Below, piece after piece: positions 1-13,365 of a stretch of DNA of 64,000 nucleotides; position 1 is the stretch's first letter; the number at the start of each line of letters is the position of its first letter. The notes below the pieces were generated by a model, which ran no database searches, was not told the DNA's origin, and saw only the letters and a list, made by a program, of their open reading frames with translations. Source of the stretch: Ornithodoros turicata (taxonomy: Eukaryota > Arthropoda > Arachnida > Ixodida > Argasidae); contig NC_088202.1 of the NCBI RefSeq assembly GCF_037126465.1, positions 32,100,213 through 32,164,212 of the forward strand. The letters run 5' to 3'. A program made the translations under genes and the position numbers.

Positions 1-3000
1 ACGGCAACCGATTATTCAGATTTTTCTTGAAGTACTTTGTTTTTTTTTTTAGCTTTGTTTGCACAGTCTATTATTGGAGCTTTATGTGATTCCCCTCTTC
101 AGATACTTTAAGATTGCTGATGCTGTGCAGTTTGTTAATTTTGAAACTGTACTGTGCTGAGGTACAAAAACAGAATTGTCATATCTGCATTTGAGCACAT
201 AGTAATAATTTGTAAGTACTTTACTTGTTCACATTAATATTTGCACCAGGTCACAACATTGTTGATTTATGGAAAATGTAAATAAATATATTTATTTGCT
301 TGCCAAACAATGCACAAATGTCTTCTTTTCTAGTGAGATATTCCTTGTTCACCAGACATAAATGTGGAAAAGTTAAAGGGGCACAATGATGGTAGAGTCT
401 AGCGTTGCTTTTTGCCACTTCACGTATATGCACTGTTATTCGTGTGCACGTGTAGGAATAGGAAGGTAGAGGATGCGCATAAAATATTTCGTATGCAGCC
501 ACACATATGGTTCAGAAGATTAATTAGATGATGTCCAAGCATATATAATTGTGCTTCATGTGCAATGGGTATGCTAACGGATTGCTTCAATGAAGCCTTT
601 TTATTTATTTTTTATAAATTCTTTTTATGAATGTTATTTTTGATTTTATATAAATTTCATATTACATATTGTGTACTTATATTTTTATAAATTTTATACT
701 AAAAACTCAAGTTACACGGCCCCTGTAAGAGTGCCCTTTGCAAATGGTTTGGTAACGTGTCTCGAACTGTAAAGGTAAGAGGCAATCGAGAATGCGGCAG
801 ACAAGGTTGCAACTTACATATTGCTTATCACGTCCTACATACAAAGTGCTTTGTACAGTAATTCCTGAGCACGGAATTAATCCTGAGGCTGGCCAGTGGT
901 GTCACCCACGACGACAAGTCACATAATTGCCTTTAATACTTTTACACCCCATGGGCTGAGTTGTGAATTGAAAGAGCACTCTACAGAAGGATAAGGTGCA
1001 CCTGATTTCTAGGATCTATGCTATGCCCTAACTCTTCAGACACCACATTTCTAAGTGGCAATATGTGCTCTGGTACTTCTTTTGCGTTTGCATAGTGTGC
1101 AACCACATGGCTACTGGAGCTTTCGTGTGCATGTTTTTGTGCGACGGTGTTCATTACAAACAATATCCAGATGTTAGACATAAAATGCAGTAGTTTGTAG
1201 CGTACCACACAACGCAGCGTGACATGGGAGTGCGTGATTCAAAGAAAGCTTCTGGAAAATGCACAGAATCCCACAAAAAGTTTAAAATGTGATTTGAATT
1301 TCGTTTTACGTCTTTCGTCGTTACATACCATCGTCGACGCTGTTGCACATTTGATAAATCGTACGTAAAACTTGTCCCAAAGCAGTATGCTGCTTCTCAA
1401 ATACATAGCACAATTTTCCTGCAGTAATAAAACGCTGTCGGCATTTTCTTGCTGACACGGCTGTCGAAACGTCAGCCTCTACAATGGGCAAGTGCTGTAA
1501 AGGGGCTAACGCAGACGCGACTTGATACAAATTGTACGTGCTCACAAAACACAAACGACGAATTCCAGTCACAACATCGCACAGAGGTTGGTTCGCGAAT
1601 GAGTTCGCAGCTGCTGCACTGTTCACTTATCGCGGAACGGTGGAACGTGGAACCCAGCTGTCCGCCATCTTCAAGCACAGATACGTGAAGCCGCGAGAAG
1701 CCGTAGCTGAAATCCACTGACAAGTACGAAGGCGCATACACGTCACAATGCCCGTTCGGGCGCATCTACGTCATAAAAATGGCTGCGCCCATGTGTGTTT
1801 CGGAATGAATTACCTATTTGTTTGACATGGTACTGTACCGAACTGAGAGAATGAAGGTGTATTTTGGGGAGAGCTGGATGTGGGCTTTCAGAATATCACA
1901 ACCGTTTCGACTATTTGGGATATCGGCATAGCTGACCTTTAAACAGTGTGACTGCTTCGAGAACGTCCACTGTGATGAGCCAGACGGCGTATGCATAGAT
2001 TTCCACTGTTGGATTAAATTGTTCGCCAATTGGTTACTGGTGTTCGCCTCGTTCCTTCCACAAAGCAATAGTAATTAGGAGTATATTTGGACGTAATGTT
2101 ACTTGTGCATTTCTCTGACGACATTCCGCAGGATGAGACTGTGGATAATTCGAACACCTGGGATTCTTCAACATGTTCAGGAAATCTCCAACACACGGTG
2201 CTGTGCCCCAAAGTACCCCACAAGTACCCCGATTATAGATTATTTTTCCTACCCGCAGCGGCCATCACAAAACCACGCTAAAAAGAGAAATGCAGAAACA
2301 ACATACCAAAGACTGGTTCCTTCTTGTTTTCATCGATGTACTCGATGATGTTGTATCGCCTGCGATTCATACGTGTAGAAGTGGAATACACGATACAATG
2401 ACAACACTATTCTCTTTCCGATTCGTCAACCCGTATGATTTCCCACTGTACTCACCTTGTGATTAGATATGCGATGTCTACATCTGGCATGCTGCTGATC
2501 CTACGTTTCTCCATGAAACCTTTAAAATTCTCAAGCGTTACTTCACCATCCACTGATCCATTGAGTGAGTTATTTCCCGGTTTGAGTCCTAACAATGTGT
2601 TGGATTCTTCCTGAGCCTGCAAGCGACGCAAAACAGAACTAGAAAGGGAAGCGTTATACTTTCCTTTTCTTTCTTTTCTATTGATTTACTTCATTTTACT
2701 TTCAATTTTCTTATTTATTTATATTTATTTAGCTATATTCTTTTTTCTTTTCTTTTTTTTTGCTCTAGGTGTAACCTACAGATATTCATACTTATGGTCG
2801 TTCACTTCGAATAGAGCATTTCCCTACGTTCTAATGGAAGCGTGTGTCTAAAGGAAGTACAGCGTGGGTGCAGATAAAGTAGCCTCACATTTATGCACGT
2901 AAGGCGTTCCCTGCTTACCGCATGAACTGCCGATGTCGCGGGATGACCCATTTATCCGATGAAAGCGAACAATAAAATCGTTGTAAATGAACTCCACGTA

Positions 3001-3430
3001 ACAAAAAAGTTCTCCATGCAAACGTTGCTCTCCGTGCATCCCAATTTTCTGAGTTAAGGCGGAGATTTGGGCAAGTTGGTACATAACTAGGTAGAAAACA
3101 GCGCAGAGACGGGACACGAAGAAGAACCAACAATTTTCCCGATTTTCCTACGCAGAAGTCAATGTGGTGGTCCCGGCACAGTCGCGTCTAGCTACCGCTA
3201 GCCGTACCAGATCTCGTTTTGTTTCTGTGTAAGTGGCACCCCACCGGTAGGGCGATGCGACTCTGCTACACTGCCATTTCCCATTGGAAACATACCAAGT
3301 GCGCGTTGCTAACGATTTCATTGCTATTGCGCAAAGTTTGGTTACCACGATTTCTTTTCTCGATTTGCACTGCATAAATGCACCGTCGGAGGACGACGCC
3401 GGAAGCTCGTACTGTATGCAGGGAACGCGC
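1..3430. other. Upstream stretch with no recognisable gene
   Basis: No open frame here resembles a known family and none is longer than about 100 codons. Base composition is uneven: 600-715 and 2655-2765 are AT-rich with T runs, while 1440-1780 is richer in CG. Around 2143-2175 there is a degenerate motif (ggataattcgaacacctggg) that resembles 58352-58372 (ggataatttggaccacctgg), so both may be remnants of one dispersed repeat. Nothing else supports an annotation. Confidence 0.5.
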
Positions 3431-3559
3431 TACGTGCGAAAATGAGGGCTATTTCATATGCACCCACCCTGTAGAAAACAGCGAATCCTTGCCAGCAGAG
3501 ACGCGGGAGCTATGGAAATGTGGATGGGGCACGCCGGGATCGGTGACACATGCTGACAG

Positions 3560-3620
3560 GTCAGCGACCTATAAAAGCGCACCGGCCCACCACGCCATGC
3601 TCAGCAACTCATCAGTACAC
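3560..3620 (+). promoter_or_regulatory. Possible TATA-box promoter
   Basis: A TATA box (ctataaaagcgc, about 3570-3581) is followed about 40 nt later by an arthropod-type initiator (tcagt, 3612-3616). No recognisable coding sequence follows before the LTR array starts at 3795. It may be the remnant promoter of an older mobile element. Only the two motifs are seen; activity is inferred. Confidence 0.3.
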
Positions 3621-3794
3621 GTATATTATGTTCTCCAGGCGCGTATCACTTTCAAATACTATTTTTAAATAACACTACTTAATACCATTTATTAATACTT
3701 TTTTTTGTCTAGCGGGAGTGAGGAGCCCGGATATCTTGACCCTCCACGTTTTGTCGTCATATAATGCTACAATTAACCTTCGCTATAGTGTATG

Positions 3795-6700
3795 TGTGAT
3801 ATCCAGTGTCAATTACGTCAGCACCGCCGCAAGGCTTTGGAAGCTAGTCCAATATCACTGCGCTGCTATTCCCTTGATATACTACCTAGTGTTTAAGTTC
3901 TCGGCTGCGCGGCGTACCTTTGTGTTGATCGCGTTTCACTCTCCCTTTACGAAATAAAGTTCACGCACAGAGAGCACGACGTTGCAGGTGCTACGCCGTG
4001 ACTCGAAGGCATACAACTCGCCATAATGTCTGTGTGCTTCTATACTTACGCCATCCCGCGACTACGATATTGGCGACGAGGATGGGATGAACCATCCAGT
4101 GTCAGTTACGTCAGCACCGCCGCAAGGCTTTGGAAGCTTATCCAATGTCACTGCGCCGCTATTCCCGTGATATACTACCTAGTGTTTAAGTTCTCGATTG
4201 CGCAGCGTACCTTTGTGTTGATCGCGTTTCACTCTCCCTTTACGAAATAAAGTTCACGCACAGAGAGCACGACGTGGCAGGTGCTACGCCGTGACTCGCC
4301 ATAATGTCTGTGTGCTTCTATACTTACGCCATCCCGCGACTATGATATTGGCGACGAGGATGGGATGAACCATCCAGTGTCAGTTACGTCAGCACCACCG
4401 CAAGGCTTTGGAAGCTTATCCAATATCACTGCGCCGCTATTCCCGTGATATACTACCTAGTGTTTAAGTTCTCGACTGCGCGGCGTACCTTTGTGTTGAT
4501 CGCGTTTCACTCTCCCTTTACGAAATAAAGTTCGCGCACAGAGAGCACGACGTTGCAGGTGCTACGCCGTGACTCGAAGGCATAGAACTCGCCATAATGT
4601 CAGTGTGCTTCTATACTTACGCCATCCCGCGACTATGATATTGGCGACGAGGATGGGATGAACCATCCAGTGTCAGTTACGTCAGCACCGCCGCAAGGCT
4701 TTGGAAGCTTACCCAATATCACTGCGCCGCTATTCCCGTGATATACTACCTAGTTTTTAATTTCTCGACTGCGCGGCGTACCCTTGTGTTGATCGCGTTT
4801 CACTCTCCCTTTACGAAATAAAGTTCGCGCACAGAGAGCACGACGTTGCAGGTGCTACGCCGTGACTCGAAGGCATAGAACTCGCCATAATGTCAGTGTG
4901 CTTCTATACTTACGCCATCCCGCGACTATGATATTGGCGACGAGGATGGGATGAACCATCCAGTGTCAGTTACGTCAGCACCGCCGCAAGGCTTTGGAAG
5001 CTTACCCAATATCACTGCGCCGCTATTCCCGTGATATACTACCTAGTTTTTAATTTCTCGACTGCGCGGCGTACCTTTGTGTTGATCGCGTTTCACTCTC
5101 CCTTTACGAAATAAAGTTCACGCACAGAGAGCACGACGTTGCAGGTGCTACGCCGTGACTCGAAGGCATACAACTCGCCATAATGTCTGTGTGCTTCTAT
5201 ACTTACGCCATCCCGCGACTACGATATTGGCGACGAGGATGGGATGAACCATCCAGTGTCAGTTACGTCAGCACCGCCGCAAGGCTTTGGAAGCTTATCC
5301 AATGTCACTGCGCCGCTATTCCCGTGATATACTACCTAGTGTTTAAGTTCTCGATTGCGCAGCGTACCTTTGTGTTGATCGCGTTTCACTCTCCCTTTAC
5401 GAAATAAAGTTCACGCACAGAGAGCACGACGTGGCAGGTGCTACGCCGTGACTCGCCATAATGTCTGTGTGCTTCTATACTTACGCCATCCCGCGACTAT
5501 GATATTGGCGACGAGGATGGGATGAACCATCCAGTGTCAGTTACGTCAGCACCACCGCAAGGCTTTGGAAGCTTATCCAATATCACTGCGCCGCTATTCC
5601 CGTGATATACTACCTAGTGTTTAAGTTCTCGACTGCGCGGCGTACCTTTGTGTTGATCGCGTTTCACTCTCCCTTTACGAAATAAAGTTCGCGCACAGAG
5701 AGCACGACGTTGCAGGTGCTACGCCGTGACTCGAAGGCATAGAACTCGCCATAATGTCAGTGTGCTTCTATACTTACGCCATCCCGCGACTATGATATTG
5801 GCGACGAGGATGGGATGAACCATCCAGTGTCAGTTACGTCAGCACCGCCGCAAGGCTTTGGAAGCTTACCCAATATCACTGCGCCGCTATTCCCGTGATA
5901 TACTACCTAGTTTTTAATTTCTCGACTGCGCGGCGTACCCTTGTGTTGATCGCGTTTCACTCTCCCTTTACGAAATAAAGTTCGCGCACAGAGAGCACGA
6001 CGTTGCAGGTGCTACGCCGTGACTCGAAGGCATAGAACTCGCCATAATGTCAGTGTGCTTCTATACTTACGCCATCCCGCGACTATGATATTGGCGACGA
6101 GGATGGGATGAACCATCCAGTGTCAGTTACGTCAGCACCGCCGCAAGGCTTTGGAAGCTTACCCAATATCACTGCGCCGCTATTCCCGTGATATACTACC
6201 TAGTGTTTAAGTTCTCGACTGCGCGGCGTACCTTTGTGTTGATCGCGTTTCACTCTCCCTTTACGAAATAAAGTTCACGCACAGAGAGCACGACGTTGCA
6301 GGTGCTACGCCGTGACTCGAAGGCATACAACTCGCCATAATGTCTGTGTGCTTCTATACTTACGCCATCCCGCGACTACGATATTGGCGACGAGGATGGG
6401 ATGAACCATCCAGTGTCAGTTACGTCAGCACCGCCGCAAGGCTTTGGAAGCTTATCCAATGTCACTGCGCCGCTATTCCCGTGATATACTACCTAGTGTT
6501 TAAGTTCTCCACTGCGCGGCGTACCTTTGTGTTGATCGCGTTTCACTCTCCCTTTACGAAATAAAGTTCACGCACAGAGAGCACGACGTTGCAGGTGCTA
6601 CGCCGTGACTCGCCATAATGTCTGTGTGCTTCTATACTTACGCCATCCCGCGACTATGATATTGGCGACGAGGATGGGATGAACCATCCAGTGTCAGTTA

Positions 6701-9700
6701 CGTCAGCACCACCGCAAGGCTTTGGAAGCTTATCCAATATCACTGCGCCGCTATTCCTGTGATATACTACCTAGTGTTTAAGTTCTCGACTACGCGGCGT
6801 ACCTTTGTGTTGATCGCGTTTCACTCTCCCTTTACGAAATAAAGTTCACACACAGAGAGCACGACGTTGCAGGTGCTACGCCGTGACACGAAGGCATACA
6901 ACTCGCTCTAATGTCTGTGTGCTTCTATACTTACGCCATCCCGCGACTATGATATTGGCGACGAGGATGGGATGAACCATCCAGTGTCAGTTACGTCAGC
7001 ACCGCCGCAAGGCTTTGGAAGCTTACCCAATATCACTGCGCCGCTATTCCCGTGATATACTACCTAGTGTTTAAGTTCTCGACTGCGCGGCGTACCTTTG
7101 TGTTGATCGCGTTTCACTCTCCCTTTACGAAATAAAGTTCACGCACAGAGAGCACGACGTTGCAGGTGCTACGCCGTGACTCGAAGGCATAGAACACGCC
7201 ATAATGTCTGTGTGCTTCTATACTTACGCCATCCCGCGACTACGATATTGGCGACGAGGATGGGATGAACCATCCAGTGTCAGTTACGTCAGCACCACCG
7301 CAAGGCTTTGGAAGCTTATCCAATATCACTGCGCCGCTATTCCCGTGATATACTACCTAGTGTTTAAGTTCTCGACTACGCGGCGTACCTTTGTGTTGAT
7401 CGCGTTTCACTCTCCCTTTACGAAATAAAGTTCACGCACAGAGAGCACGACGTTGCAGGTGCTACGCCGTGACACGAAGGCATACAACTCGCCATAATGT
7501 CTGTGTGCTTCTATACTTACGCCATCCCGCGACTATGATATTGGCGACGAGGATGGGATGAACCATCCAGTGTCAGTTACGTCAGCACCGCCGCAAGGCT
7601 TTGGAAGCTTACCCAATATCACTGCGCCGCTATTCCCGTGATATGCTACCTAGTGTTTAAGTTCTCGACTGCGCGGCGTACCTTTGTGTTGATCGCGTTT
7701 CACTCTCCCTTTACGAAATAAAGTTCACGCACAGAGAGCACGACGTTGCAGGTGCTACGCCGTGACTCGAAGGCATAGAACTCGCCATAATGTCTGTGTG
7801 CTTCTATACTTACGCCATCCCGCGACTATGATATTGGCGACGAGGATGGGATGAACCATCCAGTGTCAGTTACGTCAGCACCGCCGCAAGGCTTTGGAAG
7901 CTTACCCAATATCACTGCGCCGCTATTCCCGTGATATACTACCTAGTGTTTAAGTTCTCGACTGCGCGGCGTACCTTTGTGTTGATCGCGTTTCACTCTC
8001 CCTTTACGAAATAAAGTTCACGCACAGAGAGCACGACGTTGCAGGTGCTACGCCGTGACTCGAAGGCATACAACTCGCCATAATGTCTGTGTGCTTCTAT
8101 ACTTACGCCATCCCGCGACTACGATATTGGCGACGAGGATGGGATGAACCATCCAGTGTCAGTTACGTCAGCACCGCCGCAAGGCTTTGGAAGCTTATCC
8201 AATATCACTGCGCCGCTATTCCCGTGATATACTACCTAGTGTTTAAGTTCTCGACTGCGCGGCGTACCTTTGTGTTGATCGCGTTTCACTCTCCCTTTAC
8301 GAAATAAAGTTCACACCCAGAGAGCACGACGTTGCAGGTGCTACGCCGTGACTCGAAGGCATACAACTCGCCATAATGTCTGTGTGCTTCTATACTTACG
8401 CCATCCCGCGACTATGATATTGGCGACGAGGATGGGACGAACCATCCAGTGTCAGTTACGTCAGCACCGGCGGAAGGCTTTGGAAGCTTATCCAATATCA
8501 CTGTGCCGCTATTCCCGTGATATACTACCTAGTGTTTAAGTTCTCGACTGCGCGGCGTACCTTTGTGTTGATCGCGTTTCACTCTCCCTTTACGAAATAA
8601 AGTTCACGCACAGAGAGCACGACGTTGCAGGTGCTACGCCGTGACTCGAAGGCATAGAACTCGCCATAATGTCTGTGTGCTTCTATACTTACGCCATCCC
8701 GCGACTATGATATTGGCGACGAGGATGGGATGAACCATCCAGTGTCAGTTACGTCAGCACCGCCGCAAGGCTTTGGAAGCTTACCCAATATCACTGCGCC
8801 GCTATTCCCGTGATATACTACCTAGTGTTTAAGTTCTCGACTGCGCGGCGTACCTTTGTGTTGATCGCGTTTCACTCTCCCTTTACGAAATAAAGTTCAC
8901 GCACAGAGAGCACGACGTTGCAGGTGCTACGCCGTGACTCGAAGGCATACAACTCGCCATAATGTCTGTGTGCTTCTATACTTACGCCATCCCGCGACTA
9001 CGATATTGGCGACGAGGATGGGATGAACCATCCAGTGTCAGTTACGTCAGCACCACCGCAAGGCTTTGGAAGCTTATCCAATATCACTGCGCCGCTATTT
9101 CCGTGATATACTACCTAGTGTTTAAGTTCTCGACTACGCGGCGTACCTTTGTGTTGATCGCGTTTCACTCTCCCTTTACGAAATAAAGTTCACACACAGA
9201 GAGCACGACGTTGCAGGTGCTACGCCGTGACACGAAGGCATACAACTCGCTCTAATGTCTGTGTGCTTCTATACTTACGCCATCCCGCGACTATGATATT
9301 GGCGACGAGGATGGGATGAACCATCCAGTGTCAGTTACGTCAGCACCGCCGCAAGGCTTTGGAAGCTTACCCAATATCACTGCGCCGCTATTCCCGTGAT
9401 ATACTACCTAGTGTTTAAGTTCTCGACTGCGCGGCGTACCTTTGTGTTGATCGCGTTTCACTCTCCCTTTACGAAATAAAGTTCACGCACAGAGAGCACG
9501 ACGTTGCAGGTGCTACGCCGTGACTCGAAGGCATAGAACACGCCATAATGTCTGTGTGCTTCTATACTTACGCCATCCCGCGACTACGATATTGGCGACG
9601 AGGATGGGATGAACCATCCAGTGTCAGTTACGTCAGCACCACCGCAAGGCTTTGGAAGCTTACCCAATATCACTGCGCCGCTATTCCCGTGATATACTAC

Positions 9701-12229
9701 CTAGTGGTTAAGTTCTCGACTGCGCGGCGTACCTTTGTGTTGATCGCGTTTCACTCTCGCTTTACGAAATAAAGTTCACGCACAGAGAGCACGACGTTGC
9801 AGGTGCTACGCCGTGACTCGAAGGCATAGAACACGCCATAATGTCTGTGTGCTTCTATACTTACGCCATCCCGCGACTATGATATTGGCGACGAGGATGG
9901 GATGAACCATCCAGTGTCAGTTACGTCAGCACCACCGCAAGGCTTTGGAAGCTTATCCAATATCACTGCGCCGCTATTCCCGTGATATACTACCTAGTGT
10001 TTAAGTTCTCGACTACGCGGCGTACCTTTGTGTTGATCGCGTTTCACTCTCCCTTTACGAAATAAAGTTCACGCACAGAGAGCACGACGTTGCAGGTGCT
10101 ACGCCGTGACACGAAGGCATACAACTCGCCATAATGTCTGTGTGCTTCTATACTTACGCCATCCCGCGACTATGATATTGGCGACGAGGATGGGATGAAC
10201 CATCCAGTGTCAGTTACGTCAGCACCGCCGCAAGGCTTTGGAAGCTTACCCAATATCACTGCGCCGCTATTCCCGTGATATACTACCTAGTGTTTAAGTT
10301 CTCGACTGCGCGGCGTACCTTTGTGTTGTTCGCGTTTCACTCTCCCTTTACGAAATAAAGTTCACGCACAGAGAGCACGACGTTGCAGGTGCTACGCCGT
10401 GACTCGAAGGCATAGAACTCGCCATAATGTCTGTGTGCTTCTATACTTACGCCATCCCGCGACTATGATATTGGCGACGAGGATGGGATGAACCATCCAG
10501 TGTCAGTTACGTCAGCACCGCCGCAAGGCTTTGGAAGCTTACCCAATATCACTGCGCCGCTATTCCCGTGATATACTACCTAGTGTTTAAGTTCTCGACT
10601 GCGCGGCGTACCTTTGTGTTGTTCGCGTTTCACTCTCCCTTTACGAAATAAAGTTCACGCACAGAGAGCACGACGTTGCAGGTGCTACGCCGTGACTCGA
10701 AGGCATAGAACTCGCCATAATGTCTGTGTGCTTCTATACTTACGCCATCCCGCGACTATGATATTGGCGACGAGGATGGGATGAACCATCCAGTGTCAGT
10801 TACGTCAGCACCGCCGCAAGGCTTTGGAAGCTTACCCAATATCACTGCGCCGCTATTCCCGTGATATACTACCTAGTGTTTAAGTTCTCGACTGCGCGGC
10901 GTACCTTTGTGTTGATCGCGTTTCACTCTCCCTTTACGAAATAAAGTTCACGCACAGAGAGCACGACGTTGCAGGTGCTACGCCGTGACTCGAAGGCATA
11001 CAACTCGCCATAATGTCTGTGTGCTTCTATACTTACGCCATCCCGCGACTACGATATTGGCGACGAGGATGGGATGAACCATCCAGTGTCAGTTACGTCA
11101 GCACCGCCGCAAGGCTTTGGAAGCTTATCCAATATCACTGCGCCGCTATTCCCGTGATATACTACCTAGTGTTTAAGTTCTCGACTGCGCGGCGTACCTT
11201 TGTGTTGATCGCGTTTCACTCTCCCTTTACGAAATAAAGTTCACACCCAGAGAGCACGACGTTGCAGGTGCTACGCCGTGACTCGAAGGCATACAACTCG
11301 CCATAATGTCTGTGTGCTTCTATACTTACGCCATCCCGCGACTATGATATTGGCGACGAGGATGGGACGAACCATCCAGTGTCAGTTACGTCAGCACCGG
11401 CGCAAGGCTTTGGAAGCTTATCCAATATCACTGCGCCGCTATTCCCGTGATATACTACCTAGTGTTTAAGTTCTCGACTGCGCGGCGTACCTTTGTGTTG
11501 ATCGCGTTTCACTCTCCCTTTACGAAATAAAGTTCACGCACAGAGAGCACGACGTTGCAGGTGCTACGCCGTGACTCGAAGGCATACAACTCGCCATAAT
11601 GTCTGTGTGCTTCTACACTTACGCCATCCCGCGACTATGATATTGGCGACGAGGATGGGATGAACCATCCAGTGTCAGTTACGTCAGCACCGCCGCAAGG
11701 CTTTGGAAGCTTATCCAATATCACTGCGCCGCTATTCCCGTGATATACTACCTAGTGTTTAAGTTCTCGACTGCGCGGCGTACCTTTGTGTTGATCGCGT
11801 TTCACTCTCCCTTTACGAAATAAAGTTCACGCACAGAGAGCACGACGTTGCAGGGGCTACGCCGTGACTCGAAGGCATACAACTCGCCATAATGTCTGTG
11901 TGCTTCTATACTTACGCCATCCCGCGACTATGATATTGGCGACGAGGATGGGATGAACCATCCAGTGTCAGTTACGTCAGCACCGGCGCAAGGCTTTGGA
12001 AGCTTATCCAATATCACTGCGCCGCTATTCCCGTGATATACTACCTAGTGTTTAAGTTCTCGACTGCGCGGCGTACCTTTGTGTTGATCGCGTTTCACTC
12101 TCCCTTTACGAAATAAAGTTCACGCACAGAGAGCATGACGTTGCAGTTGCTACGCCGTGACTCGAAGGCATACAACTCGCCATAATGTCTGTGTGTTTGT
12201 ATACTTACGCCATCCCGCGATTATGATAT
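3795..12229 (+). repeat. Tandem array of 29 LTRs joined by PBS linkers (293-bp unit)
   Basis: The motif atgtctgtgtgc recurs at 4026, 4304, 4597, 4890, 5183, 5461, 5754, 6047, 6340, 6618, 6911 and then every 293 bp to 12185 (the last copy reads gtgtgtttg). Of 28 intervals, 25 are 293 bp and three are 278 bp. Each unit is about 270 bp of LTR carrying a poly(A) signal (aataaag) in its middle, plus a 23-nt linker, tggcgacgaggatgggat followed by gaacc. The 278-bp units lost 15 bp between two copies of actcg. The first LTR alone begins TGTGATATCCAG; all later ones join the linker directly to ATCCAG. The units look about 98-99% alike by eye. A 74-codon frame in some units is broken in most by a TGA, so the array is not coding. 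Confidence 0.9.
4026..7203 (+). repeat. Higher-order repeat of four LTR units (1157 bp)
   Basis: The 278-bp short units start at 4026, 5183 and 6340, exactly 1157 bp apart (278 + 3 x 293). Private variants recur with the same spacing, such as gattgcgcagc in the short unit and accaccgcaagg in the next. The third copy begins at 6340 and then diverges. This is the signature of unequal exchange duplicating a four-unit block. Two other duplicated blocks lie downstream: about 6750-7500 repeated 2344 bp later, and 8083-8560 repeated 2930 bp later with the shared variants cacccagagag and gggacgaacc. Confidence 0.85.
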
Positions 12230-12247
12230 TGGCGACGAGGATTAACC
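12230..12247 (+). promoter_or_regulatory. Primer-binding site of the Gypsy element
   Basis: The sequence tggcgacgaggat (12230-12242) directly follows the last 5' LTR. It is complementary to the 3' end of tRNA-Ser (GCU type) including CCA, as I recall that tRNA. After 13 nt it departs (taacc instead of gggat). The linkers inside the array match all 18 nt, better than this functional site does. Confidence 0.75.
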
Positions 12248-12300
12248 AGTTTGCATCTTTGCTGTTCGAGTAGACCTGCATTTACAGAGCACTCACCGTC

Positions 12301-13365
12301 ATGCCAGTTTACAGCAATATTGAGCAGTTCGACGGCGACGCTTTTGCGTGGACTGACTACCGGGAAAGGATTCAGCAGTACTTCGAAGCTAACAACGTTG
12401 CTCAGGACAAGCAACGCGCTGTCTTTTTGACATGCTGTGGAAAGCAGACATATGCGTTACTTCAGAGCCTCCTTGCGCCTGCTGCACCGTCTGCCACGGC
12501 ACTTTCCGCCATCCTGGAGGCGTTGGATAGTCATTACTCTCCAAAGCCGTCACAAGTGGTCGCTCGCTACAAGTTCAACACAAGGGTTCGTCAGGAAGGC
12601 GAAGCCAAAAGTGATTTCATTGCGGCGTTGAACAGATTGTCGGATGATTGCGAAATCGGCACATTTCAGTACAGTATGCTACGTGATAGAATTGTGTGTG
12701 GCATTAATGACGCCCAAATGCAGACACGTCTACTCGAAGTGCCAGATCTTACCCTAGCCATTGCAAAGAAGACTGTTGTCGCAATTGAAGCTGCACGAAA
12801 CGATTCCAGAACGCTGTCCACACACTCCGTGGGCACAGCTGCAAAATTTGTGACGAATAAGTCGACAGGAATAACGTTTTACCGCTGCGGTGAGAAGCAT
12901 TTGGCGACACAGTGCCGACATCGTAACACAGTTTGTCATAGTTGCGGAAAGAAAGGTCACCTGGCGAAAGTTTGCCAAGGAAAAGCAAACAAGAAGAAAG
13001 AAAAGAAGCAACAAAGAAAAGAATTGAGACCATGTTTGTGTTTGTCTGTTATTGTCCCTACCTCTCTCGGGTTTTCAAGTCATGGAAGAAGAAAGAACAG
13101 GTGGAAGACAAGAAAAAGTCTGACAAAAAGAAACAAGTACATGCTGTTGAAGATCCATCCGAAGACGAAGAAGAAGCTACTTCTGTGTCTCAAGTGTTCG
13201 GTCTCTGGAATGCGTCGGATCGAAGCGATCCGTTTCGCGCGCACGTCGTCCTTGATGGTCTTCCGTTGGAAATGGAACTCGATACAGGTGCTGGAGTATC
13301 TATCATTGGCGAAAATGTTCTGCGCAAGGTTCTTCCCCAAGCAAAGCTTGAGACTTCCATCGTAG
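12301..13365 (+). pseudogene. gag: Gypsy Gag, decayed
   Basis: Structural Gag protein of the composite Ty3/Gypsy element. The ATG at 12301 lies 59 bp after the primer-binding site and the frame stays open for 354 codons. The capsid-like part contains an FDGDAFAW-type start and an LLEVPDLTLAIA helix region. Residues about 196-232 form two zinc knuckles: the second is canonical CX2CX4HX4C (CHSCGKKGHLAKVC), while the first has Phe in place of its first Cys. After about 13020 a lysine-rich stretch leads out of the true frame: protease sequence continues in the -1 frame while this frame runs on to 13365 with unrelated residues. Related elements usually encode Gag-Pol as one frame, so I read this as a mutation in an A-rich tract rather than programmed frameshifting, because pol carries several further lesions. 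Confidence 0.8.

Noticed and set aside
4026..11469. Repeated 74-codon open frames in the LTR array
   Set aside because: The frame exists only in units with CGA instead of TGA at codon 14, and it spans LTR, PBS linker and U3. Most units are stopped, so it is not a gene family.
3795..12229. CRISPR-like or ordinary satellite array
   Set aside because: There are no variable spacers of uniform size, and the unit contains an LTR with a poly(A) signal and a primer-binding site identical in position to that of the adjoining Gypsy element.
12990..13090. Programmed -1 frameshift between gag and pol of the composite Gypsy element
   Set aside because: No slippery heptamer is visible in the gag frame and pol has several other indels, so mutation is more likely.
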